NCBI GenBank assembly: GCA_015143295.1
Contig: CM026553.1
Span: 3,061,912-3,125,911, forward strand
Source: Tetracentron sinense
Lineage: Eukaryota > Streptophyta > Magnoliopsida > Trochodendrales > Trochodendraceae
DNA: 64,000 nucleotides
Direction: 5' to 3'
The notes under the pieces were generated by a model that saw only the letters and a list, made by a program, of their open reading frames with translations, searched no databases and had not been told where the DNA came from. This document shows positions 21,506-32,520 of the stretch, in pieces (position 1 is the first letter of the stretch; each line of letters opens with the position of its first letter). The position numbers were made by a program, and so were the translations under genes.

Positions 21506-24223
21506 CCCTTCTTCACTATAGTTAAACTCCTTGACCCTAGGTTAACCACAGTCAACCCTGAGTAAACCCTAGGTTACCCCAAGTCAAACCCTAGGTCAAA
21601 CCCTAGGACAACCCTTCTTAACCATATATAAACCCTAGGTTACCCCCAATCAAGCCCTAGGTCTAACCCTAAGACACCCCTTTTTAACCATAGTTAAACT
21701 CCCTGACACTAGGTCAACCCTAGGTTAACCCCAGGCAAACCCTAGGTCAACCATTCTCAACCATAGGTAAACCCTAGGTCAAACCCTAGTTAACCATAGG
21801 TCAAACCCTAGTTTAACCGTAATCCACTCCAAGACAACCCTAGGACTAGCCCTACCATACTAGGGCATGGGCCCAACACCCATGCAAAACCCCAAGGCTC
21901 CTAGGGCTTAAACCCTAGCTTGGGCCCAAACATGGCTGAAAAATTCAAAAAAACTCAAGTCGTACCACGTGCAAACAGGGCCAGACCTGTTTTGGGTACA
22001 AACCAGTAATGGCGGTAGAAACTCTACTGCAATTACCAATTTAGCCTAGAGTGAGAATGGTAGTACTGGTTCTACCGTCATTCCCAGTTTACGTATTTTC
22101 AGCATGCAACTACCACCCCAGTGCTTAGGCACGCCTCTTGGTAGCCCCACTCCTCCCTACGGCCTTCGCCTACCTCCATCCTATTCCCCCCTGTGTCCCC
22201 AACTCCTCCTTCAGTAAAATCCAAACCCCCTCAACCTTCATGGGCCATGCCATTTTTCTCCCTTGAGGATAATCTGAAATAATCAAGAGAAGAACCCCTG
22301 CCACAACCCTGTCTCAGTCTTTTCTCCACCAAATCGTCAGGCTAGCAGCACCAGGAGCTCCCTAGGATCACCCAAGGCCCTCCTCCAACCGTACACCTCC
22401 ACTTCCACTGTTGACGGTGTAGCAGCAGGGTAGGGTCTCCGCTACCCATTTTTCTTCTCTGTGTTACCATGTGAGCCCCTGGTCCTATTCCAGGGGACTT
22501 TTGCTTGACTTTTGATCGTTATTAACCCTATAAGGGGGATTCCCTTGCCATCATCATAGGCATAGGAGTCCCCCTCAAGGTAAAAACCCTTGGCTTTATA
22601 GCCCCGCAGCTCGCAGACCCTCCCCTGAGCTTCTAGGGGATCCTTAATCCATGAGGGATCCCTTAGAAGCAGCATGGTGCAACCCAGAAGGGGCATAATT
22701 TGGTTTTTTTAGAAAACTTCCAGAATGGCGTTAAACACAGTACCGCCATTCTGGATCTTCCTATTCCAGTGGCTATAGGCCCTACTTTGGTTGAGCCTTG
22801 GTCCATTCCAGGGCCTGAACTTGGTCCCTAAGACCTCCTTGAGCCTACCCTGGTCCTTCCAGGCTGACCCCATAAGCTTAACCATGGTTAAAATGCTAAA
22901 AAAAAGAAACTGTCCAGAATGGTGCTAAACATTCTACTTTCATTCTGGGATTTCATTTACAGTGTTTAGATGGTCACTGTAGGCCCATCTCAGACCAAGC
23001 CCAGGGCCCACAATAGGCCCATGACACATGGGGGAGTCCCCTAACCATCCTTGAGGACTCATGCCCCATGGGTTCACCCCTGACCTTACCCCTGACCCTG
23101 CAAACTCAGTTCCAGAAATGCATAGAATTGGCGGTAAACAGATCACCGTCATTCCAGTTCTGTAAAGAAAATGAAATAGCGGTAATCCATTTATCGCAAT
23201 TCCTGGTTTTTTTACTCATTAGCCATGCATAGGGCCCAGACCTGATAGGAGGCCATTCTAAGCCCTACAATGCCACCTAGGGCCACCTCTGACTTACCTA
23301 GACCCTTAACTGGGGTTAAATTTAATCCTGATTAACTTTTAACCATGGTTAAACTCACTTAACCATTGAAAAAATCTTTAAAAATTTCAAAAACATCTAA
23401 AAAATACAAAAAAACCAAAAACATGTGACTTTGGACCTCATAGCCATAGTTAGCAAGCTTACCCATTGTTAGCCCTCTTCCTTAACTGCGGTTAACTGAA
23501 TTAACCCATGGTTAAGCAAACCCTTTGCCTACCGGATCAATCTTAGCCTACCGGGCTAACCCTTGGCCTACTAGGCCCAACCTTGGCCTACTGGGCTAAC
23601 CCTTGGCCTACCGAGCCTAACCCTTAGCCTACCAGGCTAACCCTTGGCCTAGCCTTAATCTACCAGACTAAACCCTTAGCCTACCGGGTTAACCTTTAGT
23701 CTACCGGGCTAAACCCCTAGCCTACCGCACTACCCGTTAGCCTTCGGGTCCCTTTTTGACCTCTAGGCCAATTAGACAATGCACTTGACCAACCCGGTCA
23801 ACCACCCCTAACCTCCGGGCTAGACCCTTAAGCCACTCCGGTGCACACACACACTCCCTTTAGCCTCGGCACGGGCTTATGTGCCCAAACTAGACTTGGT
23901 TTGATCTCATCCTATGTGAGTACGTAGGCAACCCAACCCGAGTTCGGCCTAAGTTAGCTTTTTCTTCTTGGATTAGTATAACCTAAAGAATAAGGCATTT
24001 GAATAATACTTAACATTAATTTAACTTATATTTAGGAAGTAGGTAACCATTGCAAAATAGGGGTTTCAAGGTGCCTAACACCATTCCTGGGACTTAACCG
24101 AACCTCTTACCTAGAACACTAATACAGACTAAGACCTTATTCATACAATCTTGGGAACTATCCCTTAGAATAAATAGGTGGCGACTCTCAATCCATTGTG
24201 GGCGAACGAAATCCGTGCTCACA
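21506..24223 (+). repeat. 3' LTR of element B
   Basis: About 2.7 kb collinear with the 5' LTR from 7056 onward and ending GTGCTCACA at 24223, next to the CATAT target duplication. The GGCGGTA hairpins are present but more decayed: 22006-22036, and 22731-22753 with arm CAGAATGGCGTTA. The CTACCGGGCTAACCCTT block is at about 23530-23745. The left end is altered by the tandem array. Confidence 0.88.
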
Positions 24224-24228
24224 CATAT

Positions 24229-24897
24229 TAAATAATTCGAATCATCATCATGATTCTCAACTGTCAATCCAACCTAACCATAAATTCATGATGAAATCTA
24301 TTACAATGTCTTGAACTTCAAATCAAAATACTGATAATTTAATTCCCAGAAAATGGGCAATGATGCAGATTCCATTCACCCTCGGGATAATCACCAGCTG
24401 GATTTTCTTTTTCCTCTTCGTACTCTTCCTCTTCCTAAGGTCCTGTGACACAAATTTTGAACCTAGAACTTGCCAACAACAAAGGCATCGGCTAAGTAAC
24501 AAGTTACTACGTGTATATAAACTCCTAACTAACAATATAACAATATTAATATAAAACACAAATCATTATTTAACAGTACATGTGAGCATATAAACCAATC
24601 AGAGTGCGGAAGCATAATTTCTAATCAATCCTTATATGTGTTCACTTGTACTTATTTTTCTTACTTGTCTATCTTGTTCGTGAGTGTATTCAACAACATG
24701 CACTATATAATAACTTAAGATAACTCTACCCCATATATTGGATAGAGACTAACATAGACCCTACTTACCGAGGTACCACATGGTTTACACATTATCCGGT
24801 GCATATGACTTGTCTACACATTATCCGGTGTATACGGCTTGTCTACAGATTATCCGGTGTATATGGCTGATCTGCACATTATCCGGGGCATACGAGT
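24229..24897 (-). mobile_element. LTR copy A, second part (Tekay-like, minus strand)
   Basis: Continues the LTR interrupted at 7033, collinear with the reverse complement of the element G LTR. It includes three to four direct repeats of ACATTATCCGGTG-type sequence with CATATGACTTGTCTAC (24785-24890) that are also in G at 56820 and 62400-62520. It ends near 24897 where LTR copy H begins. The rest of this LTR is absent. Confidence 0.85.
24339..24488 (-). pseudogene. LTR micro-ORF, copy A (one nonsense codon)
   Basis: Same 50-codon frame as in element G: starts MPLLLASSRFKICVTGP, then a TAG where all relatives but K have W, then EEEEYEEEKENPAGDYPEGEW and a terminal SGN before TAA. A single TGG-to-TAG change breaks it. 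Length and stop position equal those of the G copies. Function unknown; see the first finding. Confidence 0.65.
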
Positions 24898-24947
24898 TAT
24901 GGTTGAAATACCAAATGGGAAAAATATGGACAACTCACTGGAATTTG

Positions 24948-25120
24948 GACGATCGATCGTCCTAAGCCTGACGATCGATCACCCGGAACCCAGAAATTTG
25001 GATAGCTCACTGTAATTTGGACGATCGATCGTCCCGATTGACGATCGATCGTCAACGCGCGATTATGTTTTTTTAAAAACATGAAAATCAGGGTTTTTAA
25101 ATCCTTAGGCTATAAATAGG
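24948..25120 (+). promoter_or_regulatory. Palindrome cluster plus TATA box of LTR H
   Basis: GACGATCGATCGTC occurs at 24948-24961, 25020-25033 and 25040-25053, each a perfect 14-bp palindrome, with a fourth, imperfect copy at 24970. The set is two copies of a ~72-bp unit. TATAAATAGG starts at 25111, 58 bp after the last palindrome. This looks like the LTR core promoter with upstream protein-binding sites; binding is inferred. Confidence 0.7.
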
Positions 25121-26029
25121 AGGACCATTTGGAGGTTTTGGGATAGCCTAAACCTAGAGGAGATTTGGAAAGAGAAGGGAGAAGATTAGGGATTTCAAAG
25201 AGGGGTTTTGGATTGAAGAACAAGGGGAGCTAAAAGCAAGGTTTGGGATCTTCCCCATCAAGCTTGGATCATCCTTTTCAAGAAAGGACCCTCCTCCTCA
25301 AGGTGGTGTCTTCTCCATCAAACTTGGGGTTTTTAAGTAAGGGATTTCTTCAAACTATGAGTGATCCTCAAGAGGTTGGTACACCCTTCTAGTTGGCTTA
25401 GTAATAACCTAAGTTTTTCTTTAAGATTGAATGTGGATTGAGCTTGCATGTCCCTTTTTCTTGAACCTATCATATCTCCTAAATGCATAAATTAAAGTAA
25501 ATGATTTTGTATGTGTGGGATGAATGGATTGTGAGGTGAATTTGGATGTCATGTAGAAGGTGGATGATTATTGTATAATGGAAAATGGGGAAGAGCAATG
25601 TACACATAAAACACGCACTCAAGGTGTTTGATGAAATGTTTGACTATGAAAAACATGAATAAAATGCCTATAAGAATGTTGAATGCTACGTGTGCGATAA
25701 AATGCATGTACGAGAGTTAAATATAAGACTATAAAAACATGATTTAGGGATTTTCTAAAATTTGGTAAATGTTGCTAATATGCCTCTAAATGTTTTATTT
25801 AAGTTCTCTCAAATCTATGGAATTATACTTGTTATTCATTTAAGTGTTTTCTTGCCAATATAATGCTCACAAGCACCACAAGCACCATATTCTCGTATAG
25901 TCAATGTTTCTCATATGCATAATGTTGGAAAACGCATAAGAAGAGTGTTAAGGAACATCTCATAAGGTAGAATAATGAACTCATAACATTTGACAAGGCC
26001 AAACTTTGGGTTGGCAAAATCCAATATAG

Positions 26030-26410
26030 GTTGCCATATCTCTACGGATCATAAGGATCATGTCTAAGATTGGCTCACAAGTCTCTAAGGATCATAAGTC
26101 TCGCAAGACTCTCATAAGAACTTACAAAAACTCATAAGAACTCATAAGGCTCACAAGTGGGTCATAAGGTTCATAAGGCTCATAAGTGGCTCGTAAGGCT
26201 CATAATGCTCACAAGGCTCATAAGGATCATGTCTAATCATTTCACAAACTCTAAGGATCAAGTCTAAGATTGGTTATTATATCTCTATGGATCATAAGTC
26301 TAAGATCGGTTACTAAGTTCACAAGGCTCATAAGGATTCACAAGCTCAAAGAACTCATAAGAACTTATAAGCTCATATGACTCATAAGATTTATAAGAAC
26401 TCACAAGTCA
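26030..26410 (+). repeat. ACTCATAAGG-type word array
   Basis: About thirty loose copies of CTCATAAGG / CTCACAAG / GGATCATAAG. The same words occur in F at about 36680-36910. Confidence 0.75.
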
Positions 26411-26423
26411 TGTTTTGTTTCTA

Positions 26424-27758
26424 TGAACACCGAATTTTTACATCCCCTTCCTGATCATGGTTAATTACCTTAACCATGGTTAAAGCCTTAACCCCAGGTA
26501 AACCCTAGTCAAACCCTAGTCCTAACCCTAGGATAAACCCTAACCCTAGGTAAGCCTTAGTTAAAAACTCTAGGTCAAACCTAAGCAAACTCTAGTCAAA
26601 CCCTAGGCCTAACCCTAGGTAAACTCTAGGTAAATCCTAGGCTTAACCTTAGGTAAACCCTAATCAAATCCTAGGCCTGGCCATAGGTAAGCCTTAGTTA
26701 AACCCTAGGTAAACCCTAGGTCAAACCTTATTCAAACCCTAGGCAAATCCTAGGTCAAACCTAAGCAAAGCTTAGGTAAACCCTAGGCCTAACCCTAGGT
26801 AAACCCTAATCAAACTCTAGGCCTGACCCTAGGTAAGCCTGAGTCAAACCCTAGGTTAAACCTAAGCAAACCTTAGTAAAACCCTAGGCCTAACCCTACA
26901 TAAACCCTAGTCAAACCTAAGGCCTAACCCTAGGTAAACCCTAGTTAAATCCTATGCCTAAACCTAGGTTAGCTCAACACCCATTTCTAGGCTCAGGGAC
27001 CCAAAATCCGAAGCCAAACCATCCTATGGGTCCAAAGATGGGCCCACAACCTATAAGACCCGTTGGTGTGGGGCCCACAGAAGATTTTCAAAAAGGTTTA
27101 GGATTGGCGGTAATAACATTACCGCCATTCCTAATTATGGAAATTTCTATAGTGCCACAGACCAATTATGTGAAGGTTGGGCCTATTTTAGCAAAAGAAG
27201 GAAATGGCGGTAGAGTTTCTACCGCCATTCCCAGTTTAGGCTAAACCAGGAATGGCGGTAGAAACTCTACCGCCATTAATAGTTTTTAGTTCAACTCATT
27301 CTGGCACCCCCTACACCACTCCAGCTCCACCCCCAAAGTGTCCAGCACCCTTTTTATAATCTCTAGAATACCCAGAGGTCCTTCCAACCCTATAAGTACC
27401 CACCTCTTCATGGTTTAACTCATTACAAAACCATTACAGTGAACCCCTGTTGGGATTCGGCCAGCCCAATCTTAGACTCCCTCAACCACTGTTCTCACCT
27501 TAGGAAGGTCCTAGGCCACCCAAGAGACTAATCAAAGAGTACCCCCAGGCCTGCCTCCACCTGCCACAGTCGTGCACCACTGTTTCACCACCGTGTGGAT
27601 CAGTCCAAGAGGGTAGGACCTCCCCTACCTTTTTTTTAAAATTTCTGTAATAGCAATATAAGGCCCCTGGTCCTACTCCAGGGGCCCATTTCTTTTCAGT
27701 TTTTACTGTACAACCAAGGATAGGGGACCCCCTACCTCTTCAAAGGCATAAGGGGACT
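26424..27758 (+). mobile_element. LTR copy C, first part (Tat-lineage)
   Basis: Starts TGAACACCGAATTTTTACAT, parallel to the start of B's LTR, then a long CCCTAGG array (26480-26970). Then three GGCGGTA hairpins: 27099-27133 (16-bp arms, one mismatch), 27201-27231 (14-bp arms, one mismatch) and 27251-27277 (12-bp perfect arms, loop AAC). The LTR is interrupted at 27759 by element D and resumes at 39764. Confidence 0.8.
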
Positions 27759-29244
27759 TGAAACTAGGTTTTTCCATAGTCTAGAATCACCCTATTTCAA
27801 CAATTTTTTTGTAATATCCGATTCTTTAAATTCCTGCAAAATGCAATGCACAATGGTATGTTGGATGTCGATTCCTCACTCGGGTTAGTTATGTTAGTGC
27901 AATAAAGAAAATAAAAGAGCATAAAAAGCTTAGAAAAAATGGAGAGATTAGAATGATGGAATAGTATTTTTAAAACATTTTTCTTTTGTGTTTGAAAAAT
28001 ATTCTAGATCTAAATAAATTAAATAACTTGAAGTAGAATAATTAAAGGCATCGAAGCATGAAATAATAAGCATAAAAAAAGAGATTTATTAATTAAAACT
28101 AAAAGGTCACTTATAAATTTTAAACTAAAAATAACTGCGAGTACATCCGAAATCAAAGAAAGCTTGAACTAAGCATAAATGCAAACTTCCAAGAAGAGAG
28201 AAAGAGATATTCAAGAGCCAGAGTCTGCACCAGCGTGTGTAGAGATGAGGTGAGACGTCCAGATGGTATGGATGGGGTGAGAAAACTCGTGGTTGATAGA
28301 GATGGGGTGAGAAATGAAGTTTTTTCCCTATGCGTAGGGATGGGAACGTGAGAGCCCTAAGCGTAGGGCATAAGAGAGAGAGGTGAGAAGAGAAGTTAGG
28401 GTGAAGGAACCATCTCTGAGGGAGAGAGAGTGGTGAGTATTTATAGAGGGTGGCTAGGGTTTTATGAAGATTAGGGTTAGAAAAATGGGCTAGGGTTTTT
28501 AGAAAGAGATGGGTGATTAGGATTAGGGTTTGGTGATATGGGTGACTAAGATTTAGGCTAGAAGGTGGTGGCTAGGTTTAGGAAAAAGAGATGGGATTAG
28601 GGTTTTTGAACTAACTAGAGTTTTGAAAAGTAAGGATGGATGGCTAAGATGATTAAGGTTGGACGAATAGGATTAGAAGAGAGAGATTAGGGTTTTGAGA
28701 AATAAAAGAGAAAAAGAAGAGAAAATGATGGTAGAGGGTTTTGAACCCTAGTCTCTGGTATTGTTCTCCCATAAATCTCACCAACTGAGCAAACTGACAT
28801 ATTGTGTCTTGTATTGTGACTTTTAATATTTTGGTCTCTTTTTTTGGAGATTGACACTTCTGCTCTCTTGGTCTTCGTTCTGACTCTGTGATTTTCTGGC
28901 TTATTCCACACTTGGCATGCATCTACTTGGTATAACCTGTTGGCTCTTTAGTCATTGGTAATGGCTTTAGTGGTAACTACGATCTCAGGTTCTTGAGAAT
29001 CATCCAATTAGGTTTCCTAGGACAGTTAAAACACGTAATAAGAGTTCATTAAGATAACCTTGTATCTAGTCTTTCAAAAACATGTCAAATTTATGCAAAT
29101 GTATCATTTTTACCAGAAATGTGTGTTATGCAATGGAAGGAACCCTTACGTAGAAAATCTTGTAAAAATACAAGTTTTACATAAAACAATGTGATAATGC
29201 TAAAAGGATAATCGTGAAAAACAAACACTTTTAAGCGAATATCA
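27759..29244 (-). repeat. 3' LTR of element D (left copy)
   Basis: 1486 bp, collinear with 34219-39758 once the insertion there is removed. It contains the TATA-like word TATTTATA at 28438-28445 (minus strand TATAAATA) and a tRNA-like A/B-box segment at 28737-28792. Confidence 0.88.
28737..28792 (-). promoter_or_regulatory. tRNA-like pol III A and B boxes in D LTR
   Basis: On the minus strand TTGCTCAGTTGGTGAG (A box) is followed about 35-40 nt later by GGGTTCAAAACCC (B box, consensus GGTTCRANNCC). Spacing and order match a tRNA or tRNA-derived SINE head. The right LTR keeps the same pair at 39247-39302, so it predates the insertion of D. Confidence 0.55.
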
Positions 29245-31250
29245 CGACCTACAACCAGCATATTGCCAATCTTTGGCAATTAGTATGAAAAATTGGAGCT
29301 TGAAAGGGTTTGGCACATGCTACACACTGTTTCTCATTGCTCAAAGAAAACTCCGTTTGTCAAATTAGTTCAAGAATGTAACAAAATATTTACAAATTAG
29401 AACTCAGTTAGTAATTTTCAGCAATAATACAGATGGACAATCAGCACATGAAAAGTCAGATTCAGCATGTGTGTGCTCAACATCATCATTATCCGGCAGG
29501 AAAGATTTTCAAATCACCTTTAAAATTGTATGTCTTGACCTCAATTCTCACTTGTATACCACTTAGTTTTGAATCACTCAAAAATGCTTTTATTTATTTT
29601 CTCTCAAGTTATATGTGAGGAGATATGTTGATATAAATAGGCAAATTTCTCACATATATTGTCTAGAAGGAAGGACATTATAAAATCAAAAGATCTCATG
29701 ACAGGAATATCATGTCACTCGGGAACGTTAGATCAAACTCTATAGTTTGTCTTTCTTCAATCTCCACATTTTATGATTATGGTAACCTAGAATCAAGTAG
29801 GACTTTAATAGGTTGTATTGAGGTTTGGGATTGGTTTAGGACAAGAAGGGGACACAGGGATTCAAAGTTATGAGAGGATACCTCAATATTCTTTACAAAT
29901 TTCCTGAGGGCGTAACACCAGTTCTTTTTTCTTTTCCTTCTTTTATTTTTTGATCTTTTTGAGATTGTTCAATATTGTTTTTCAGCTTTCCATATTTTCT
30001 TTTCAGTTCCCCACTTGGTTTTTCTTTCCTTTCTCGATTTCTATCTTTCATGGTGTACCCATACCACTTACTCTTTTATCCTTCTCAGAAATAGGGTCGC
30101 GAGTCATATTTCTTATCTGGATTGGGTTTTCAGTGAATGGATTGACAAGAAAAGGTTTTCATTAAAGGCTTAAAAGGGTTTTCTACAGATGTAAAAGTCA
30201 GGTAAGCTAAAAATTCTAAAAGGTTACAAACATGGCCTATGTCATTTTCTAGGGTTGCACTATCATGTCTAATGTCTTGAATGAATACAGAGAAAGTTCT
30301 TTCCAATGTTTGATGTCTTTCCGAGTTTAATGATTAAATCAAGAATTAATGAGATCTCTCAAAGGAATATGTGTGGGCTGGAAGAAATTGTGATTCAACT
30401 TGTGACTCGAAATTTTTGTATAACCCTTTGAAATAATGAAATGCTCAAAAGCTCACTAGGTTAGGTCTCCACAAATATTCTTCTTGGATCGGATCTCTAG
30501 AGAATCTAAACTTTGGATGACTTTGATGTTGATTTTCTGTAATTTGCGCTGAATCTGAATTTTCTAAGCATATCAATCCACAATAGTACTGAACTAAGTG
30601 CTAATATGTATTTCAAAAGATGACATCTTTTTCAATAAGTAGACTAACGGTTAGTTTTTATCTCATCATTGTAAAGTTATTTGAAAACATTATTGAAAGT
30701 ACTAGAAAACTCTGATTTTTTTTAATAAAAAAAAAATAAGCCTAGATATCCTATCCGTAAAACCCAGAGTTCTACCTCCTAGGCAGCCTACGGGATAGGC
30801 TGGAAGCTTTTACAGTCTCTAAAGCTCCAAAGAGTTAGCAAAAAACTTATTTTTTTCAAAAGGAAAATATGATTTTTGGAAAATACCCACCCCCAAACAA
30901 AAGATAGCACCGTCCTCGGTGTTTATGACCTAGACAAAAAGATATGAATGTGGATTACAAGATGCAAAAGTTGAGGAAGGGTATTACCAGCTTGACAGAA
31001 ATTGTACACTGGTAGGTATCAGATAATCTGCAAAAGTAATGAGACCCGTACAACTTGAAAAATAGTGCCAAAATATATGCAAGATAATCATGTAACTCAT
31101 GAATCTTGGAATTGCCTTTCTGACAGCGCTAAGTTTAACGTCTTCAGCCAGACACAATGGGATACATAAAAGCACCCCTAAACAAGATGAAGCACATAGA
31201 GACTGACAGTCTTCAAAGATAGGATTGATTAGATCGACTTAACCAACACT
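29245..31250 (-). other. Internal region of D downstream of protease, no pol
   Basis: No RT, RNase H or integrase motif in any frame. On the minus strand GACGTTAAACTTAGCGCT (31125-31142) resembles the sequence that follows pol in Athila-like and related gypsy elements, placed here about 170 bp after protease. So pol appears cleanly deleted. The remainder to the left LTR is A/T-rich and unrecognised. Confidence 0.6.
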
Positions 31251-31304
31251 AACTAGCGGCTTTGGAATGACCCCCACAGGTTGTATGTCCTTTAAGCCTA
31301 ATGG

Positions 31305-32520
31305 TTAATCAATTGAAAAAGACAGGAGATTCACACTAGCTCCTAGGACCAGCAAAGTGGTACAGCTAAAATCGTTTCCTATGATGCATTGAACGGTAGG
31401 GATTCTGGGATCCTTTGATTTGAACGCAGTGACTTTTTCGACTAGAAATGGATCCTTAGGTGCTTGTGTACGCAGCTTGACTGTGCATAAGTATTTGAGG
31501 AACGTAGCATAGTTTACAATCTTCTTGATAGCAATACTGAACGAAATATTGATCGGTAAGTTTTTGAAAACTTCCATGATCTCTGAGAATTGTTGGTCCT
31601 TATTATTCTGGATAAGCCTTTTTGAGAAATGTAGTTTCAACAGACAAATGGACTTTTCCTCAGCCTGAGGTATCTGCACAAGAGTATCGGATTTGGGTTC
31701 AGACATAGAAACATCAGAGTTGGATGTGAAATTGGGACTCTCTGAGCTAGGGTTAGAAGGTGGTGCTTTTGAGGGCACCGAGGATGGTGGTACTCCTATA
31801 TCAATAGTTTTGCCTGAACAAAGGGCGGTATCCGGTTGGATCTCTCCTTGAAAATTTTGGTTCTTCAACTTCAGAAACTGTCTCCTCTTCAATAAGATTT
31901 TGAATAGTTTAGCTCAGAAAGTTACCTATCTCACGCTCAGCTTCTAATTGATCCAGACGTTGTTCTAGACGTTGAAAGGATTGTTCTTGCCGGGTCATAA
32001 GCTGGGAGAGAAGGTCTTATAGACCAGGTTTAGGAGTAGATTGTTGAGGTGCAACGAAGGGAAGCTTTGGTACCAATTCACAATTAGAGCTCATTAGTGT
32101 ATAATAATTGTAGGACTGAGGACTCGGGATGGCGTTGGTCAAAATAAGAATTCTGGGGGAATTGCTAGTACTGTGGTTACGAGTACTGTCCACCATACTG
32201 TATATTAGATTGGTTAAACCCAGAATGATATATGTTATGGTATGGTTGCTGTTGTGGAAAAAACTCTTGCTCCCAAGAGAATTTGGGATGATGATTCTAT
32301 GTATCTGGATGATAAGTCTGGCAATAGGAATTTGGGCTATAGGAGTCCTGGCAATAGAAATTCTGGTTATAGAAATTTACGTTAAGTCTCAATAAGTGGC
32401 CTTTCTGTTGCCATGGAGGGGATGAGGAAGGTGAAGAAGCTGGGGCTAATTCCCGGATTGGAATGACTCTTAGATCGAATCAAATGCTGATGGGCCGAAC
32501 CCAACTGGGCATATGTTTGA
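31305..32520 (-). pseudogene. Athila-like gag C-terminus and protease of D
   Basis: Minus strand. The gag C-terminal part (32450-31900) has the N/Q/Y-rich stretch with HHPKFSWEQEFFPQQQPY, the Athila-type 'HPNFSW' block, then a coiled segment (FQRLEQRLDQLEAEREIGNF) with stops. The protease part (31892-31305) reads LKLHFSKRLIQ, FSEIMEVFKNLPINISF, VQCIIGNDFSCTTLLVLGAS and VNLLSFSID. The family active site is D-L-G-A-S; here the D position reads V, so catalysis would be lost even without stops. Protease ends the coding part of D. Confidence 0.75.

Larger units (their letters stand above)
7034..24223 (+). mobile_element. Complete but inactivated Ty3/gypsy Tat/Ogre-lineage retrotransposon (element B)
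   Basis: A 17.2-kb element bounded by TGTAAGCACC on the left and GCTCACA on the right, flanked by a perfect 5-bp duplication CATAT (7029-7033 and 24224-24228). It sits inside LTR copy A. Order: 5' LTR, primer-binding site, ORF1, gag, protease and G-patch, RT, RNase H, archaeal-type RNase H, integrase, long 3' untranslated region with tandem repeats, 3' LTR. Large size, an ORF1 upstream of gag and a second RNase H define the Tat/Ogre group. Many stops and frameshifts make it dead. The two LTRs differ at roughly 10-15% of positions by eye, so the insertion is old. Confidence 0.93.
24898..26423 (+). mobile_element. LTR copy H (truncated, Tekay-like)
   Basis: Homologous in layout to solo LTRs E and F: palindrome cluster, TATA box (TATAAATAGG at 25111), a leader beginning near 25135, a donor-like AAGAGGTTGGTACACC near 25370, and an array of CTCATAAGGCTCACAAG-like words (about 26030-26410) also seen in F. 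Both ends are missing: the left abuts copy A near 24897 and the right is cut by copy C at 26424. Confidence 0.7.

Noticed and set aside
24360-24554. 64-codon hydrophobic plus frame
   Set aside because: It is the antisense shadow of the micro-ORF of LTR copy A; the hydrophobic run is the complement of the E-rich stretch.
26954-27244. 96-codon plus frame in LTR copy C
   Set aside because: Lies across the GGCGGTA hairpins and is not conserved as a frame in the B LTRs.
31305-31892. Host protein gene on the minus strand (195 codons)
   Set aside because: The frame is the Athila-like gag-protease end; active-site remnant LGAS and flanking LTRs place it in element D.
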